A stretch of 64,000 nt of DNA from Mycobacterium sp. 1164985.4 (GTDB taxonomy: Bacteria > Actinomycetota > Actinomycetes > Mycobacteriales > Mycobacteriaceae): NCBI RefSeq assembly GCF_001668575.1, contig NZ_LZMD01000085.1:186001-250000 (forward strand). Direction: 5' to 3'. The translations under genes and the position numbers were made by a program. Position 1 is the stretch's first letter. Each line of letters opens with the position of its first letter. Positions 53,501 to 61,989 of this stretch are shown here, in pieces. The notes beneath the pieces were generated by a model that was not told where the DNA came from, made no database searches, and was given only the letters and a program-made list of their open reading frames with translations.

Positions 53501-53680
53501 ACCGATCGGGAACAGGACGCGCTGACACCGGAGAAGCACGCCGCGTGGCGCGACTCTGTGCGCCGGGCGGCGGCGGCCACCCAGGGCCCGGAGTTCGTCG
53601 CGCGGATCAACGACGGCTGCGCCCACTGCCCCGTGCGGGCGATGTGTCCCGCCCAGGCCGCCGCAGGAGGACAGCCATGA
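50558..53680 (+). CDS. adnA: AdnA subunit of the AdnAB helicase-nuclease
   Basis: A 1040-residue subunit of the actinobacterial double-strand-break resecting machine. The N-terminal UvrD-like motor has Walker A GGAGTGKSS (K32), but the Walker B segment reads VDDAQQLDP (D252-D253-A254-Q255) where active motors have DExQ. The C-terminal RecB-family nuclease has VIDLKTGKSPV and an iron-sulfur staple formed by C801 with C1021, C1024 and C1030 (CAHCPVRAMC). This matches the reported vestigial motor but active nuclease of AdnA (Rv3202c). It overlaps adnB by ATGA. Confidence 0.95.
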   Translation: MSAPHTDLTPSALTDPGTRGVFRVIGGAGTGKSSLLVSVAVAHIAAGMDPESVLLLTGSSRLGAQARARITSTLLQAGTRAAVREPLVRTVHSYAFAVLRLAAQRNGDPPPRLITSAEQDGIIRELLAGDLEDGDRAATAWPHHLRPALNTVGFANELRDLLARCAERGIDPVDLQRIGRRSGRPEWLAAGQFAQAYEQIMLLRSAVGMAAPQATIPALGAAELVGAALEALATDSELLAAERARVKVLLVDDAQQLDPQAARLVRVLSAGAEITVLAGDPNQAVFGYRGADPALLRGEEPAIVLTESRRCAPAVAEAITEVARRLPGVEHGRVLTGAPGPSGTVAVRIAASPHAESAMITDALRRAHLVDGVPWSQMAVIVRSVPRLGAALARTLAAAGVPVDTPAPAAPLGDQPAVRALLTVLAATAHGLDAEQASALLTGPIGRVDPVSLRQLRRALRRIDGSQPPREFGELLVEAFEHGVDGLPENLGRPLDRVRKVLAAARRSSEAGADPRYTLWQAWHRTGLQRRWLAASERGGVSGAQADRDLDAVTALFDVVEQYVNRTAGATLRGLIDHVASLGLPARDEGGQAEAVAVLSAHAAMGREWEFVVIAGVQEGLWPNTVPRGGVLATQHLVDLLDGVTEGADGVSTRAPLLAEERRLLIAAMGRARSRLLVTAVDSDSGDESLLPSAFCYELSALVVSDDSDITTPVIAPRVLAPAALVGRLRAVVCAADGAVDDTSRSCAATLLARLAAAGVPGADPGQWQSMTPLSSEDPLWSGDDHTVTLSPSTLQMLTDCPLRWLLERHGGADGRDVRSAVGSLVHALVSDPGRTESQMVNELENVWPKLPFDSDWYADNELTRHRAMLATFAQWRAQTRGRLTEVGTEIGVDGVVVDGADGEPAVRVRGRVDRLERDGEGRLVVIDLKTGKSPVTKDDAQNHAQLAMYQLAIAEGLFEQGDSPGGGRLVYLGKNGASGPTDREQDALTPEKHAAWRDSVRRAAAATQGPEFVARINDGCAHCPVRAMCPAQAAAGGQP

Positions 53681-56600
53681 CGCCGCGCTACAGTCCACAC
53701 GAACTCGCCGCCGCGCTTGGCCTTTTCGCGCCGACCGACGAGCAGGCCGCCGTGATCGCCGCCCCTCCGGGTCCTGTCGTGGTGATCGCCGGCGCCGGTG
53801 CGGGCAAGACCGAGACGATGGCCGCGCGGGTGGTGTGGCTGGTCGCGAACGGGTTCGCCCGTCCCGGCGAGGTTCTCGGCCTCACCTTCACGCGCAAGGC
53901 CGCCGGACAACTTCTGCGCCGTGTCCGCACCCGGCTTGCCCGGCTCGCCGGTGCCGGGCTGCTGCAGAGCGGCGACCTCACCGACGAACCGCCCACAGTC
54001 AGCACGTATCACGCGTTCGCCGGCAACCTGCTGCGCGAGCACGGCCTGCTGCTTCCGGTGGAGCCCGAGACCCGGCTGCTGAGCGAAACCGAACGGTGGC
54101 AGTTGGCCTTTCGAGTCGTGTGCGAGCACCCAGAACTCGACACGGAGAAGACGCCCGCGGCGGTGACGTCGATGGTGTTGCGCCTGGCCGGTCAGCTCGC
54201 CGAGCATCTCGTCGACACCGATCAACTGCGCGATACGCACGTTGAGCTCGAGCGGCTGGTGCACACGCTGCCCGCCGGTCCGTACCAGCGCGACCGGGGG
54301 CCCAGCCAATGGCTGCTGCGGCTGCTGGCCACCCAGACCGAACGCACAGAGTTGGTGCCGCTGATCGACGCGCTGCATCAGCGGATGCGCGCCGAGAAGG
54401 TGATGGACTTCGGCATGCAGATGGCCTCGGCCGCACGGCTGGCCGAGAACTTTCCACAGGTCGGCGAGGAACTGCGTCGGCGGTACCGGGTGGTGTTGCT
54501 CGACGAGTATCAGGACACCGGGCATGCGCAGCGGGTCGCGTTGTCGTCGTTGTTCGGCGGCGGGGCGGACGACGACCTCGCGCTGACCGCGGTCGGCGAC
54601 CCCATCCAGTCGATCTACGGGTGGCGCGGCGCATCGGCGACCAACCTGCCGCGCTTCACCACTGATTTCCCGCGGTCGGACGGGACGCCGGCGCCCACCC
54701 TGGAGCTGCGGACGAGCTGGCGCAACCCGCCCCGTGCGCTGCACCTGGCCAACGCCGTTTCGGAGCAGGCGCGGCGTCGTTCGGTCGCGGTGCGCTCACT
54801 CCTGCCCCGACCCGATGCCCAGCCGGGAACGATCCGGTGCGCGCTGCTGAACGATGTTGCAGGCGAACGGGACTGGGTCGCCGACCACATCGCCGGCCTC
54901 TACGACCGCGCCCGCGACGAGGGAGTGCCGGCGCCGACGGCAGCCGTGCTGGTGCGGCGCAACGCCGACGCCGCACCGATGGCCGACGCGCTCACCGCCC
55001 GCGGTGTGCCGGTCGAGGTCGTCGGACTGGCGGGCCTCTTGGGCGTGCCGGAGGTCGCCGACGTGGTGGCGATGCTGCGGATGATCGCCGACCCGACGGC
55101 GGGCAGCGCGGCCATGCGGGTGCTCACCGGGCCGCGCTGGCGGCTGGGTGCCCGTGATATCACCGCACTGTGGCGGCGCGCAGTGCAACTCGACGACACC
55201 GGGCAGGCCGAACCCGCCGGGGTCGCCGACCGCATCGCAGCGCAGGCCGCCCCCGACGCCGACACCGCATGCCTCGCCGAAGCCGTCACCGATCCCGGTG
55301 CGCCCGAACAGTATTCGCTGGCGGGTCACGCGCGGATCGTCGCGCTCGGTCGCGAGCTCACCGCATTGCGGGCGCACCTATCGCATCCGCTGCCCGAACT
55401 CGTGGCCGAGGTGCGCCGCGTTCTCGGCATCGACACCGAAGTGCGTGCGCGTCGCCCGGTCTCGGCGGGGTGGTCGGGCACCGAACATCTCGACGCGTTC
55501 GCCGACGTGGTCGCCGACTTCGCGAATCGTCCGGGCGCCGATGTCACGGGCCTGCTGGCGTACCTCGACGCCGCCGAGGAGGTGGAGAACGGGTTGGCCC
55601 CCGCCGAAACCTCCGTCGCCGCCGACCGGGTGCAGATCCTGACCATTCACGCGGCCAAGGGACTCGAATGGCAGGTCGTCGCCGTTCCGCACCTGAGCGG
55701 ACGGGTGTTTCCCTCCGCCGGCACCGCCCGCACGTGGCTCACCGACGCGGGGGACCTGCCGCCGCTGCTGCGCGGCGACCGGGCGACGCTGTCCGAGCAC
55801 GGGGTCCCGGTGCTCGACACCACCGATGTCAACGACCGCAAGCGGTTGTCCGACGTGATCGCCGAACACAAGAAGAACCTCGAACAACGCCGCATCGACG
55901 AGGAACGCCGCCTGCTCTACGTGGCGCTCACCCGCTCCGAGGACACCCTGCTGCTGTCGGGCCATCACTGGGGAGCCTCCGAGAGCAAGGCCCGCGGCCC
56001 GTCGGAATTCCTGTGCGAGCTCAAGGACATCATCGACCAGGCCGCCGACGAGGGACGACCCTGCGGCGTCGTCGAACATTGGGCGCCCGCCCCCGCCGAC
56101 GGCGAGCCGAACCCCCTGTGCGACACGGCGATCGAAGCCGTCTGGCCCGCCGATCCGGCGGGTTCGCATCGTAACGACGTGACCCGCGGGGCGGCTCTTG
56201 TCGCCCAGGCAATGGCGGGCACGCACACCGAGGAACTCGTCGACTCCGAAGAAGGGTGGGCCGACGACGTCGACGCGCTCATCGAGGAGCGCAACCGGGT
56301 CGTCGAACCGTCGACCGCTGCACTACCGCTGCAGCTCTCGGTCAGCACGATGGTCGAACTCAACAAGGATCCCGATGCGGTGTCGCAGCGGCTTCGCCGC
56401 AGGCTGCCGACGCGGCCCGACCCGCATGCGTTGCTGGGCACCGCATTTCACGACTGGGTGCAGCGCTTTCACCACGCCGAGCGGCTGTTCGACCTCGACG
56501 ATCTGCCGGGCGCGGTCGACCACGAGACCGCCGTCACCGAGGAACTGGCCGAGTTGCAGGCGGCGTTCGCGGTGTCGCCGTGGGCCGCCCGTAGCCCGAT

Positions 56601-56922
56601 CGACGTCGAGGTGCCGTTCGACATGGTCATCGGCGACCGGGTGGTGCGCGGACGCATCGACGCCGTGTTCGCCGACGACGACGGAGGCGCCGTCGTGGTC
56701 GACTGGAAGACCGGAGAACCGCCGAGCGCACCGGAAGCGATACAGCACAACGCGATTCAGCTCGCCGTGTACCGGCAGGCGTGGGCGGCGCTGCATGGAG
56801 TTCCGGTCGAGTCGGTGCGGGCGGCGTTCCACTATGTGCGCAGCGGCGTCACCCTCACCCCCGAAAAACTGCCCGACCTCGACGAGTTGGCCGGGCTGTT
56901 GGAGACGGCGGATGCGGCCTAA
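53677..56922 (+). CDS. adnB: AdnB subunit of the AdnAB helicase-nuclease
   Basis: A 1081-residue subunit. The lead UvrD-type motor is complete: Walker A AGAGAGKTE (K44), Walker B LDEYQDTGH (D276-E277), motif III GDPIQSIYGWRGA, motif V-VI ALTRSEDTL after TIHAAKGLEW. The C-terminal nuclease domain has FDMVIGDRVVRGRIDAVF and VVDWKTGEPP. With AdnA it unwinds and resects DNA ends, driving homologous repair. It starts with ATG overlapping the adnA stop, with an AGGAGG Shine-Dalgarno inside the adnA end. Its stop overlaps the DoxX-like stop by 4 bp. Confidence 0.95.
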   Translation: MTPRYSPHELAAALGLFAPTDEQAAVIAAPPGPVVVIAGAGAGKTETMAARVVWLVANGFARPGEVLGLTFTRKAAGQLLRRVRTRLARLAGAGLLQSGDLTDEPPTVSTYHAFAGNLLREHGLLLPVEPETRLLSETERWQLAFRVVCEHPELDTEKTPAAVTSMVLRLAGQLAEHLVDTDQLRDTHVELERLVHTLPAGPYQRDRGPSQWLLRLLATQTERTELVPLIDALHQRMRAEKVMDFGMQMASAARLAENFPQVGEELRRRYRVVLLDEYQDTGHAQRVALSSLFGGGADDDLALTAVGDPIQSIYGWRGASATNLPRFTTDFPRSDGTPAPTLELRTSWRNPPRALHLANAVSEQARRRSVAVRSLLPRPDAQPGTIRCALLNDVAGERDWVADHIAGLYDRARDEGVPAPTAAVLVRRNADAAPMADALTARGVPVEVVGLAGLLGVPEVADVVAMLRMIADPTAGSAAMRVLTGPRWRLGARDITALWRRAVQLDDTGQAEPAGVADRIAAQAAPDADTACLAEAVTDPGAPEQYSLAGHARIVALGRELTALRAHLSHPLPELVAEVRRVLGIDTEVRARRPVSAGWSGTEHLDAFADVVADFANRPGADVTGLLAYLDAAEEVENGLAPAETSVAADRVQILTIHAAKGLEWQVVAVPHLSGRVFPSAGTARTWLTDAGDLPPLLRGDRATLSEHGVPVLDTTDVNDRKRLSDVIAEHKKNLEQRRIDEERRLLYVALTRSEDTLLLSGHHWGASESKARGPSEFLCELKDIIDQAADEGRPCGVVEHWAPAPADGEPNPLCDTAIEAVWPADPAGSHRNDVTRGAALVAQAMAGTHTEELVDSEEGWADDVDALIEERNRVVEPSTAALPLQLSVSTMVELNKDPDAVSQRLRRRLPTRPDPHALLGTAFHDWVQRFHHAERLFDLDDLPGAVDHETAVTEELAELQAAFAVSPWAARSPIDVEVPFDMVIGDRVVRGRIDAVFADDDGGAVVVDWKTGEPPSAPEAIQHNAIQLAVYRQAWAALHGVPVESVRAAFHYVRSGVTLTPEKLPDLDELAGLLETADAA

Positions 56923-57314
56923 GAGGTGCGATAGACCTTCACGGCCTCGACGATCATCGGAATCTGCAGCGGCAGGCGGGCGATCGCGATCAACCGCATC
57001 GGCAGCGGTTTGTTCTTCCACAGCCGCACCATGTTGATGTTGGCCGGATACACCGCGAGGAACAGCGCGACGGCGGCCAACGCGCCGAAACGTCGCGTCT
57101 TCGGCCACAGCAGTAGACCGGCCACACCGATTTCGGCGACGCCCGAAGCGTAGGTGTAGAAGCGCGGGCTGCCGGGCAGCTCGGCCGGAATGATGCCGTC
57201 GAACGGCTTCGGGGCGACGAAGTGCAGCGTCCCGATACCCAGCAGGCCGGCCGCCATCCGATAGGCGCGCGACGGGTTGGCGACTTGCTGCAGTTCGGCC
57301 GGGGGAGAGGTCAT
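56919..57314 (-). CDS. DoxX-like membrane protein
   Basis: A 131-residue protein with four hydrophobic segments (MAAGLLGIGTLHFVA, ASGVAEIGVAGLLLWP, FGALAAVALFLAVYPANI, IARLPLQIPMIVEAVKV). The pattern GTLHFVAPKPFDGIIPAELPG and YTYASGVAEIGVAGLLL is shared with the DoxX-like family related to quinol oxidase subunits and the membrane oxidoreductase complex with SodA in mycobacteria. It may shuttle electrons or just be structural. The longer upstream frame is rejected because it crosses the channel gene. Confidence 0.75.
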   Translation of the reverse strand: MTSPPAELQQVANPSRAYRMAAGLLGIGTLHFVAPKPFDGIIPAELPGSPRFYTYASGVAEIGVAGLLLWPKTRRFGALAAVALFLAVYPANINMVRLWKNKPLPMRLIAIARLPLQIPMIVEAVKVYRTS

Positions 57315-57362
57315 GATTACATTGTGGCGTGCACAACCCTGCGAGACCGGTAACGGGTCTTC

Positions 57363-58439
57363 GTGGCGAAAGGTAGGCTGCGGCGCCGGCTCGCCGCGAT
57401 CGAGCAGGACCTGACCTCGCAGCCCGACTCGCGGCTCGTCGACATCCTGCGGATCCCCGAACCGTGGGTCAGCCCCACCCAGCGGATCATCCGTCGCGTC
57501 ATCTACGCGACGCTGGCGCTTCTCGCCGCCGTGTTCATCGTTTACCTGGACCGCGACGGCTACCGCGATGTGCAGGACAACCAGCTGTCGTTCCTGGACT
57601 GCCTGTACTACGCGACGGTGTCGCTGTCGACGACCGGCTACGGCGACATAACCCCGTTCACCCCCGAGGCCCGGTTGATCAACGTCCTGGTGATCACCCC
57701 GCTGCGCGTCGCGTTCCTGATCGTGCTGATCGGTACGACGGTGGAAACGCTGACCAGCCAGTCGCGGGCGGCATTGAAGATCCAGCGATGGAGGAGCAGA
57801 GTGCGCAACCACACCGTCGTCATCGGCTACGGCACCAAGGGCAGGACGGCGGTCGCCGCGATGGTCGGCGACGAGGTCGCACCCGCCGACATCGTCGTCG
57901 TTGACGAGAACGCGGGCGTGCTCGAACGCGCCCGCAGCGCCGGATTGGTCACCGTCCACGGCGACGCGACCAAGGCCGACATCCTGCGCTTGGCCAGCGC
58001 CCAGCATGCGAAGTCGATCATCGTCGCCACCGACGACGACGCCAGCGCGGTGCTGGTCACCCTGACGGCACGCGAACTCGCGCCGAACGCCAAGATCATC
58101 GCCGCCGCCCGCGAATCTGACAATCAGCACCTGCTGCGGCAGTCGGGCGCCGACTCGACCGTCGTGTCGTCGGAGACCGCGGGCCGGCTGCTCGGCATAG
58201 CCACACAGACGCCCAGCGTTGTGCAGATCATGGAAGACCTGTTGACGCCCGACGCCGGCTTCGCGATCGCCGAACGAGAAGTGACGCCCAAAGAGGTGGG
58301 CGGATCCCCGCGCCATCTTCACGACATCGTGCTCGGCGTGGTCCGCGGAGGGGAACTGCTGCGGGTCGATTCGCCGGAAGTGGACACGGTCGAATCCGGT
58401 GACCGGCTGCTCTACATCCGCAACGCGGACACCGAGTGA
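57363..58439 (+). CDS. Potassium channel family protein with RCK/TrkA-N domain (Rv3200c-like)
   Basis: A 358-residue two-transmembrane-helix channel. Helices at about 43-62 and 106-126 flank a pore loop with the selectivity filter T90-T-G-Y-G-D95. The cytoplasmic RCK part has the Rossmann motif VVIGYGTKGRTAVAAM, VVVDENAGVLERARSAGLVTVHGDATKADILR and a TrkA-C region after VVQIMEDLLTPDAG. It likely passes K+ under control of a nucleotide or ion. GTG start. The stop overlaps the nudC start, so they may be co-translated. Confidence 0.9.
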   Translation: MAKGRLRRRLAAIEQDLTSQPDSRLVDILRIPEPWVSPTQRIIRRVIYATLALLAAVFIVYLDRDGYRDVQDNQLSFLDCLYYATVSLSTTGYGDITPFTPEARLINVLVITPLRVAFLIVLIGTTVETLTSQSRAALKIQRWRSRVRNHTVVIGYGTKGRTAVAAMVGDEVAPADIVVVDENAGVLERARSAGLVTVHGDATKADILRLASAQHAKSIIVATDDDASAVLVTLTARELAPNAKIIAAARESDNQHLLRQSGADSTVVSSETAGRLLGIATQTPSVVQIMEDLLTPDAGFAIAEREVTPKEVGGSPRHLHDIVLGVVRGGELLRVDSPEVDTVESGDRLLYIRNADTE

Positions 58440-59365
58440 TGGCACCGTTCCGACTGCGCAACGTCCCGCTGCTGTCGCGTGTCGGTGCCGACCGCGCCGA
58501 CGCACTGCGCACCGACGTCGACGCCGCGCTGGCGGGATGGCCCGACGCGCTGCTCCTGCGCGTCGACCGCCGCAACCAGGTGTTGATCTCCGACGGTCGC
58601 GTCGTGCTCGGCAGCACCGCCAAGCTAGGGGACCGCCCTCCGGAGAACGCCGTTTTCCTCGGCCGGCTGGGCGACGGCAGGCATGTGTGGGCGGTACGCG
58701 GCGCGCTTGAGGGTCCGGAGGATCCCCACACCGAAACCGAAGTGCTCGATCTGCGCAGGGCCGGCCAGGTGTTCGACGACGTCAGCGCGCAACTCGTCGC
58801 GACCGCGACCGCGCTGCTCAACTGGCACGACAACGCGCGGTTCAGCGCCGTGGACGGCGCGCCGACCAAGTCGGTCAAGGGTGGCTGGGCGCGGATCAAT
58901 CCGCTCAACGGCCACGAGGAGTTTCCCCGCATCGACCCGGCGGTGATCTGCCTCGTGCACGACGGCCATGACCGCGCGGTGCTGGCCCGTCAAACGGTCT
59001 GGCCGGAACGGCTGTTCTCGATCCTCGCCGGTTTCGTCGAGGCCGGTGAATCGTTCGAGAGCTGCGTGGTGCGCGAGATCGCCGAGGAGATCGGGCTGAC
59101 CGTCACCGACGTCACCTACCTGGGCAGCCAGCCGTGGCCGTTCCCGCGGTCGCTGATGGTCGGCTTCCACGCCATCGGCGATCCCGAACAGGAGTTCTCG
59201 TTCAACGACGGCGAGATCGCCGAGGCGGCCTGGTTCACCCGCGCCGAGATCCGCGAGGCCCTCGACCACGGCGACTGGAGCAGCGACTCACCGTCGCGGC
59301 TCCTGCTCCCCGGCTCGATCTCGATCGCCCGGGAGATCATCGAATCCTGGGCCGCGCTCGACTAG
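58439..59365 (+). CDS. nudC: NAD+ diphosphatase / NADH pyrophosphatase NudC
   Basis: A 308-residue Nudix hydrolase. The Nudix box is GFVEAGESFESCVVREIAEEIGL (residues 198-220), followed by the NADH-specific SQPWPFPRS (230-238). NudC splits NADH to NMNH and AMP, can remove NAD caps from RNA, and in mycobacteria inactivates the isoniazid-NAD adduct. The region where other NudC proteins have four zinc cysteines (HDNARFSAVDGAPTKSVKGGW) has none, so this copy lacks the zinc ribbon. GTG 58436 is an alternative start one codon earlier. It converges with the mycoredoxin gene by a 4-bp overlap. Confidence 0.92.
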   Translation: MAPFRLRNVPLLSRVGADRADALRTDVDAALAGWPDALLLRVDRRNQVLISDGRVVLGSTAKLGDRPPENAVFLGRLGDGRHVWAVRGALEGPEDPHTETEVLDLRRAGQVFDDVSAQLVATATALLNWHDNARFSAVDGAPTKSVKGGWARINPLNGHEEFPRIDPAVICLVHDGHDRAVLARQTVWPERLFSILAGFVEAGESFESCVVREIAEEIGLTVTDVTYLGSQPWPFPRSLMVGFHAIGDPEQEFSFNDGEIAEAAWFTRAEIREALDHGDWSSDSPSRLLLPGSISIAREIIESWAALD

Positions 59366-59613
59366 CTCGCCAGCTTGGCCTTGACCTCGCGCGCGGTCGG
59401 GTTCGTCAACGTCGAACCGTCGGGCAGCTTCAACGTCGGAACGGTCTGGTTGCCGCCGTTGGCGTTGGCGACGAACTCCGCTGCGGCCGGATCCTTCTCG
59501 ATGTCGACCTCGGTGAACGCAATGCCCTCGACCCGCAACGCCTTCTTCAGACGCACGCAGTAACCGCACCAGGTGGTGGTGTACATGATCACGGGAGTCT
59601 GTGCTGCGCTCAT
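59362..59613 (-). CDS. mrx1: Mycoredoxin (glutaredoxin-like)
   Basis: An 83-residue thioredoxin-fold protein. The active site W-C16-G-Y-C19 is followed by GIAFTEVDIEKDPAAAEFV and the cis-Pro segment TVPTLKLPDGSTLTNP, agreeing in length and sequence with mycoredoxin-1 (Rv3198A). It reduces mycothiol mixed disulfides using mycothiol and mycothiol disulfide reductase. Start at MSAAQTPVIMY because the upstream residues have no fold-related sequence. Cytoplasmic. It lies next to uvrD2 and diverges from it. Confidence 0.94.
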   Translation of the reverse strand: MSAAQTPVIMYTTTWCGYCVRLKKALRVEGIAFTEVDIEKDPAAAEFVANANGGNQTVPTLKLPDGSTLTNPTAREVKAKLAS

Positions 59614-59696
59614 AACGCGTTCAACGTAGCCGATGGACCGAACATGCCCGACGCCGTATCGGTCAATTGTCACCGGCCCCTGCCAAGATGGACCGC

Positions 59697-61859
59697 ATGT
59701 CGGTAGAGGTCGCTTCGGTGGGCAGCACCCCGAACGCGGTCGACGACCTCGACGAGGAGCAGCGCGAAGCGGTGCTCGCTCCGCGCGGGCCCGTGTGCGT
59801 GCTGGCCGGCGCGGGCACCGGGAAGACCCGCACCATCACCCGGCGCATCGCCCACTTGGTCGCGGCGGGCCACGTCGCTCCCGGCCAGGTCCTCGCGGTC
59901 ACGTTCACCCAGCGAGCGGCCGGAGAGATGCGGGCCCGGTTGCGTGCGCTCGACGCGGCGTTCGGCGGTGTCGGCACCGGTTCGGTGCAGGCGATGACGT
60001 TTCACGCCGCGGCCCGCCGCCAGCTGGCGTACTTCTGGCCCCGCGTCGTCGGCAACACAAGCTGGGAACTGCTCGACACCAAGTTCGCGGTGGTGGCGCA
60101 GGCCGCCAACCGCGCCCGGCTGTCGACCAGCACCGACGATGTCCGCGACCTCGCGGGCGAGATCGAGTGGGCGAAGGCGTCGTTGATCAGCCCCGAGAAC
60201 TATCCGGCCGCGGTCGCACAGGTGCACCGCGACATCCCGTTCGACGCCGCGAAGGTGGCCGCCGTCTACGCCGGATACGAGGCGCTCAAGGCCCGCCGCG
60301 ACGGCACCATGCTGCTCGACTTCGACGATCTGCTGCTGCACACCGCCGCGGCCATCGAGGACGACGCCGCGGTGGGGCAGGAGTTCCGCGACCGCTACCG
60401 CTGTTTCGTCGTCGACGAGTACCAGGACGTCACACCGCTGCAGCAGCGCGTGCTCGACGCATGGCTCGGTGAGCGCGACGACCTCACCGTCGTCGGCGAC
60501 GCCAACCAGACCATCTACTCGTTCACCGGCGCCACGCCCCGCTACCTGCTCGACTTCTCCCGGCGCTTCCCCGACGCGGCGGTCGTTCGGCTCGAACGCG
60601 ACTACCGGTCCACCCCGCAGGTGGTGTCGCTGGCCAACCGGGTCATCGCCGGCGCGCGTGGTCGGATGGCGGGCAGCAAGCTGCACCTCGTCGGGCAGCG
60701 CGATCCCGGGCCGGCGCCGCGCTTCGCCGAATACCCCGACGAGGTCGCCGAGGCCAAGGCGGTGGCCAAGAACATCAAGCGCCTGCTCGAATCCGGCACC
60801 GAGCCGGCCGAGATCGCGGTGCTCTACCGCATCAACGCCCAGTCGGAGGTCTACGAGGAGGCGCTCACGGAAGCCGGCGTGCCGTTTCAGGTGCGCGGCG
60901 GTGAGGGCTTCTTCAGCCGTCAGGAAATCCGCCAAGCGTTGGTGGCGTTGCAGCGCGCCGCCGAACGCGACCTCGACGACCTGGGGGCACCTCCCGCTCG
61001 CGGGGGATTGCCCGAGGTGGTGCGCGCGGTGCTGGAACCGCTGGGGCTCACCGCCGAACCGCCGCCGGGCAGCAAGGCCAGGGAGCGGTGGGAAGCGCTG
61101 GCGTCGCTGGCCGAACTCGTCGACGAAGAGGTCGCGGTCCGGCCCACGCTGGATCTGCGCGCCTTGATCGTCGAACTGCGACAGCGCGCCGACGCACGCC
61201 ATCCTCCGGTCGTGCAGGGTGTCACGCTCGCGTCGCTGCACGCGGCGAAGGGTTTGGAGTGGGACGCGGTGTTCCTTGTCGGGCTCGCCGACGGCACGCT
61301 GCCCATCTCACATGCCCTCGCGCACGGTCCGGACAGCGAGGCGGTCGAAGAGGAACGGCGTTTGCTCTACGTCGGAATCACCAGGGCGCGTGTGCATTTG
61401 GCGCTCAGCTGGGCGCTGGCCCGCGCACCCGGAGGGCGTCAGAGCCGCAAACCGTCGCGGTTCCTCAACGGCATCGCACCGCAGTCGTCGAATGCCGGCG
61501 ACACACCGAACAAGTCGCGCCGTCCCCGCGGCGCGACGCCGCGCTGCCGGGTGTGCAACAGCGTCCTGACCGCGCCGGCCGCAATCATGTTGCGCCGCTG
61601 CGAAACCTGCCCGTCAGACATCGACGAGCAGCTGCTCGGTGAGCTCAAGGACTGGCGGTTGCGCACCTCCAAGGAGATGAGCGTGCCGGCGTACGTGGTG
61701 TTCACCGACAACACGTTGATCGCGATCGCCGAGACGTTGCCCACCGACGACGCCGCGCTAGTCGCGATCCCGGGTATCGGCGCGCGCAAGCTCGAGCAGT
61801 ACGGCGCCGATGTGCTCGCGTTGGTCAAAGGTCGGGGGCGACGGGCCGACGGCACGTAG
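59697..61859 (+). CDS. uvrD2: ATP-dependent DNA helicase UvrD2
   Basis: A 720-residue superfamily 1 helicase. Motif I is GAGTGKT with K43, motif II VDEYQDV, motif III GDANQTIYSF, motif IV RNYRSTPQ-like residues (ERDYRSTP), motif V SLHAAKGLEWDAVFLVG, motif VI LLYVGITRAR. A tetracysteine zinc module (C617, C620, C635, C638) links it to the C-terminal HRDC domain (about 650-715), the features that define mycobacterial UvrD2, an essential 3'-5' helicase. A Pro/Gly insert LGAPPARGGLPEV at about residues 430-442 is encoded by an imperfect palindrome. Start at MSVEVASV; MDRM 9 bp upstream is possible. Confidence 0.95.
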   Translation: MSVEVASVGSTPNAVDDLDEEQREAVLAPRGPVCVLAGAGTGKTRTITRRIAHLVAAGHVAPGQVLAVTFTQRAAGEMRARLRALDAAFGGVGTGSVQAMTFHAAARRQLAYFWPRVVGNTSWELLDTKFAVVAQAANRARLSTSTDDVRDLAGEIEWAKASLISPENYPAAVAQVHRDIPFDAAKVAAVYAGYEALKARRDGTMLLDFDDLLLHTAAAIEDDAAVGQEFRDRYRCFVVDEYQDVTPLQQRVLDAWLGERDDLTVVGDANQTIYSFTGATPRYLLDFSRRFPDAAVVRLERDYRSTPQVVSLANRVIAGARGRMAGSKLHLVGQRDPGPAPRFAEYPDEVAEAKAVAKNIKRLLESGTEPAEIAVLYRINAQSEVYEEALTEAGVPFQVRGGEGFFSRQEIRQALVALQRAAERDLDDLGAPPARGGLPEVVRAVLEPLGLTAEPPPGSKARERWEALASLAELVDEEVAVRPTLDLRALIVELRQRADARHPPVVQGVTLASLHAAKGLEWDAVFLVGLADGTLPISHALAHGPDSEAVEEERRLLYVGITRARVHLALSWALARAPGGRQSRKPSRFLNGIAPQSSNAGDTPNKSRRPRGATPRCRVCNSVLTAPAAIMLRRCETCPSDIDEQLLGELKDWRLRTSKEMSVPAYVVFTDNTLIAIAETLPTDDAALVAIPGIGARKLEQYGADVLALVKGRGRRADGT
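60983..61016 (+). repeat. Palindromic in-frame insert within uvrD2
   Basis: The core CCCGC-TC-GCGGG (60993-61004) is a perfect 5-bp hairpin, and the flanks GGGGGCACCT and GGATTGCCC partly continue the palindrome. It encodes APPARGGLP in frame. I recall very similar sequence as a dispersed palindromic unit in several mycobacterial genomes, sometimes inside genes, but could not check that here. Confidence 0.5.
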
Positions 61860-61900
61860 CACGGCCAATCGTCGTAAAGATCGCGCCAAAGCCGCTGGTC

Positions 61901-61939
61901 AAAAAATCAATTGTCAGTAGCGGCTGTTACGCTTAGCCT
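61901..61939 (+). promoter_or_regulatory. whiB7 promoter
   Basis: An A-rich stretch AAAAAATCAA (61901-61910) lies directly against the -35 hexamer TTGTCA (61911-61916), and a 17-bp spacer leads to TAGCCT (61934-61939). An AT-rich patch next to the -35 is the signature bound by WhiB7 with SigA, which is autoregulatory. The start would be near 61946. Confidence 0.7.
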
Positions 61940-61989
61940 CAAGATCGCACCGCTCGGGTGTCTTTTTGTGCGAAAGGAGGACCGACATC

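Noticed and set aside
56919..58505. Long 528-codon form of the DoxX-like gene
   Set aside because: Only the last 131 residues look like a protein family; the rest is antisense to the potassium channel gene.
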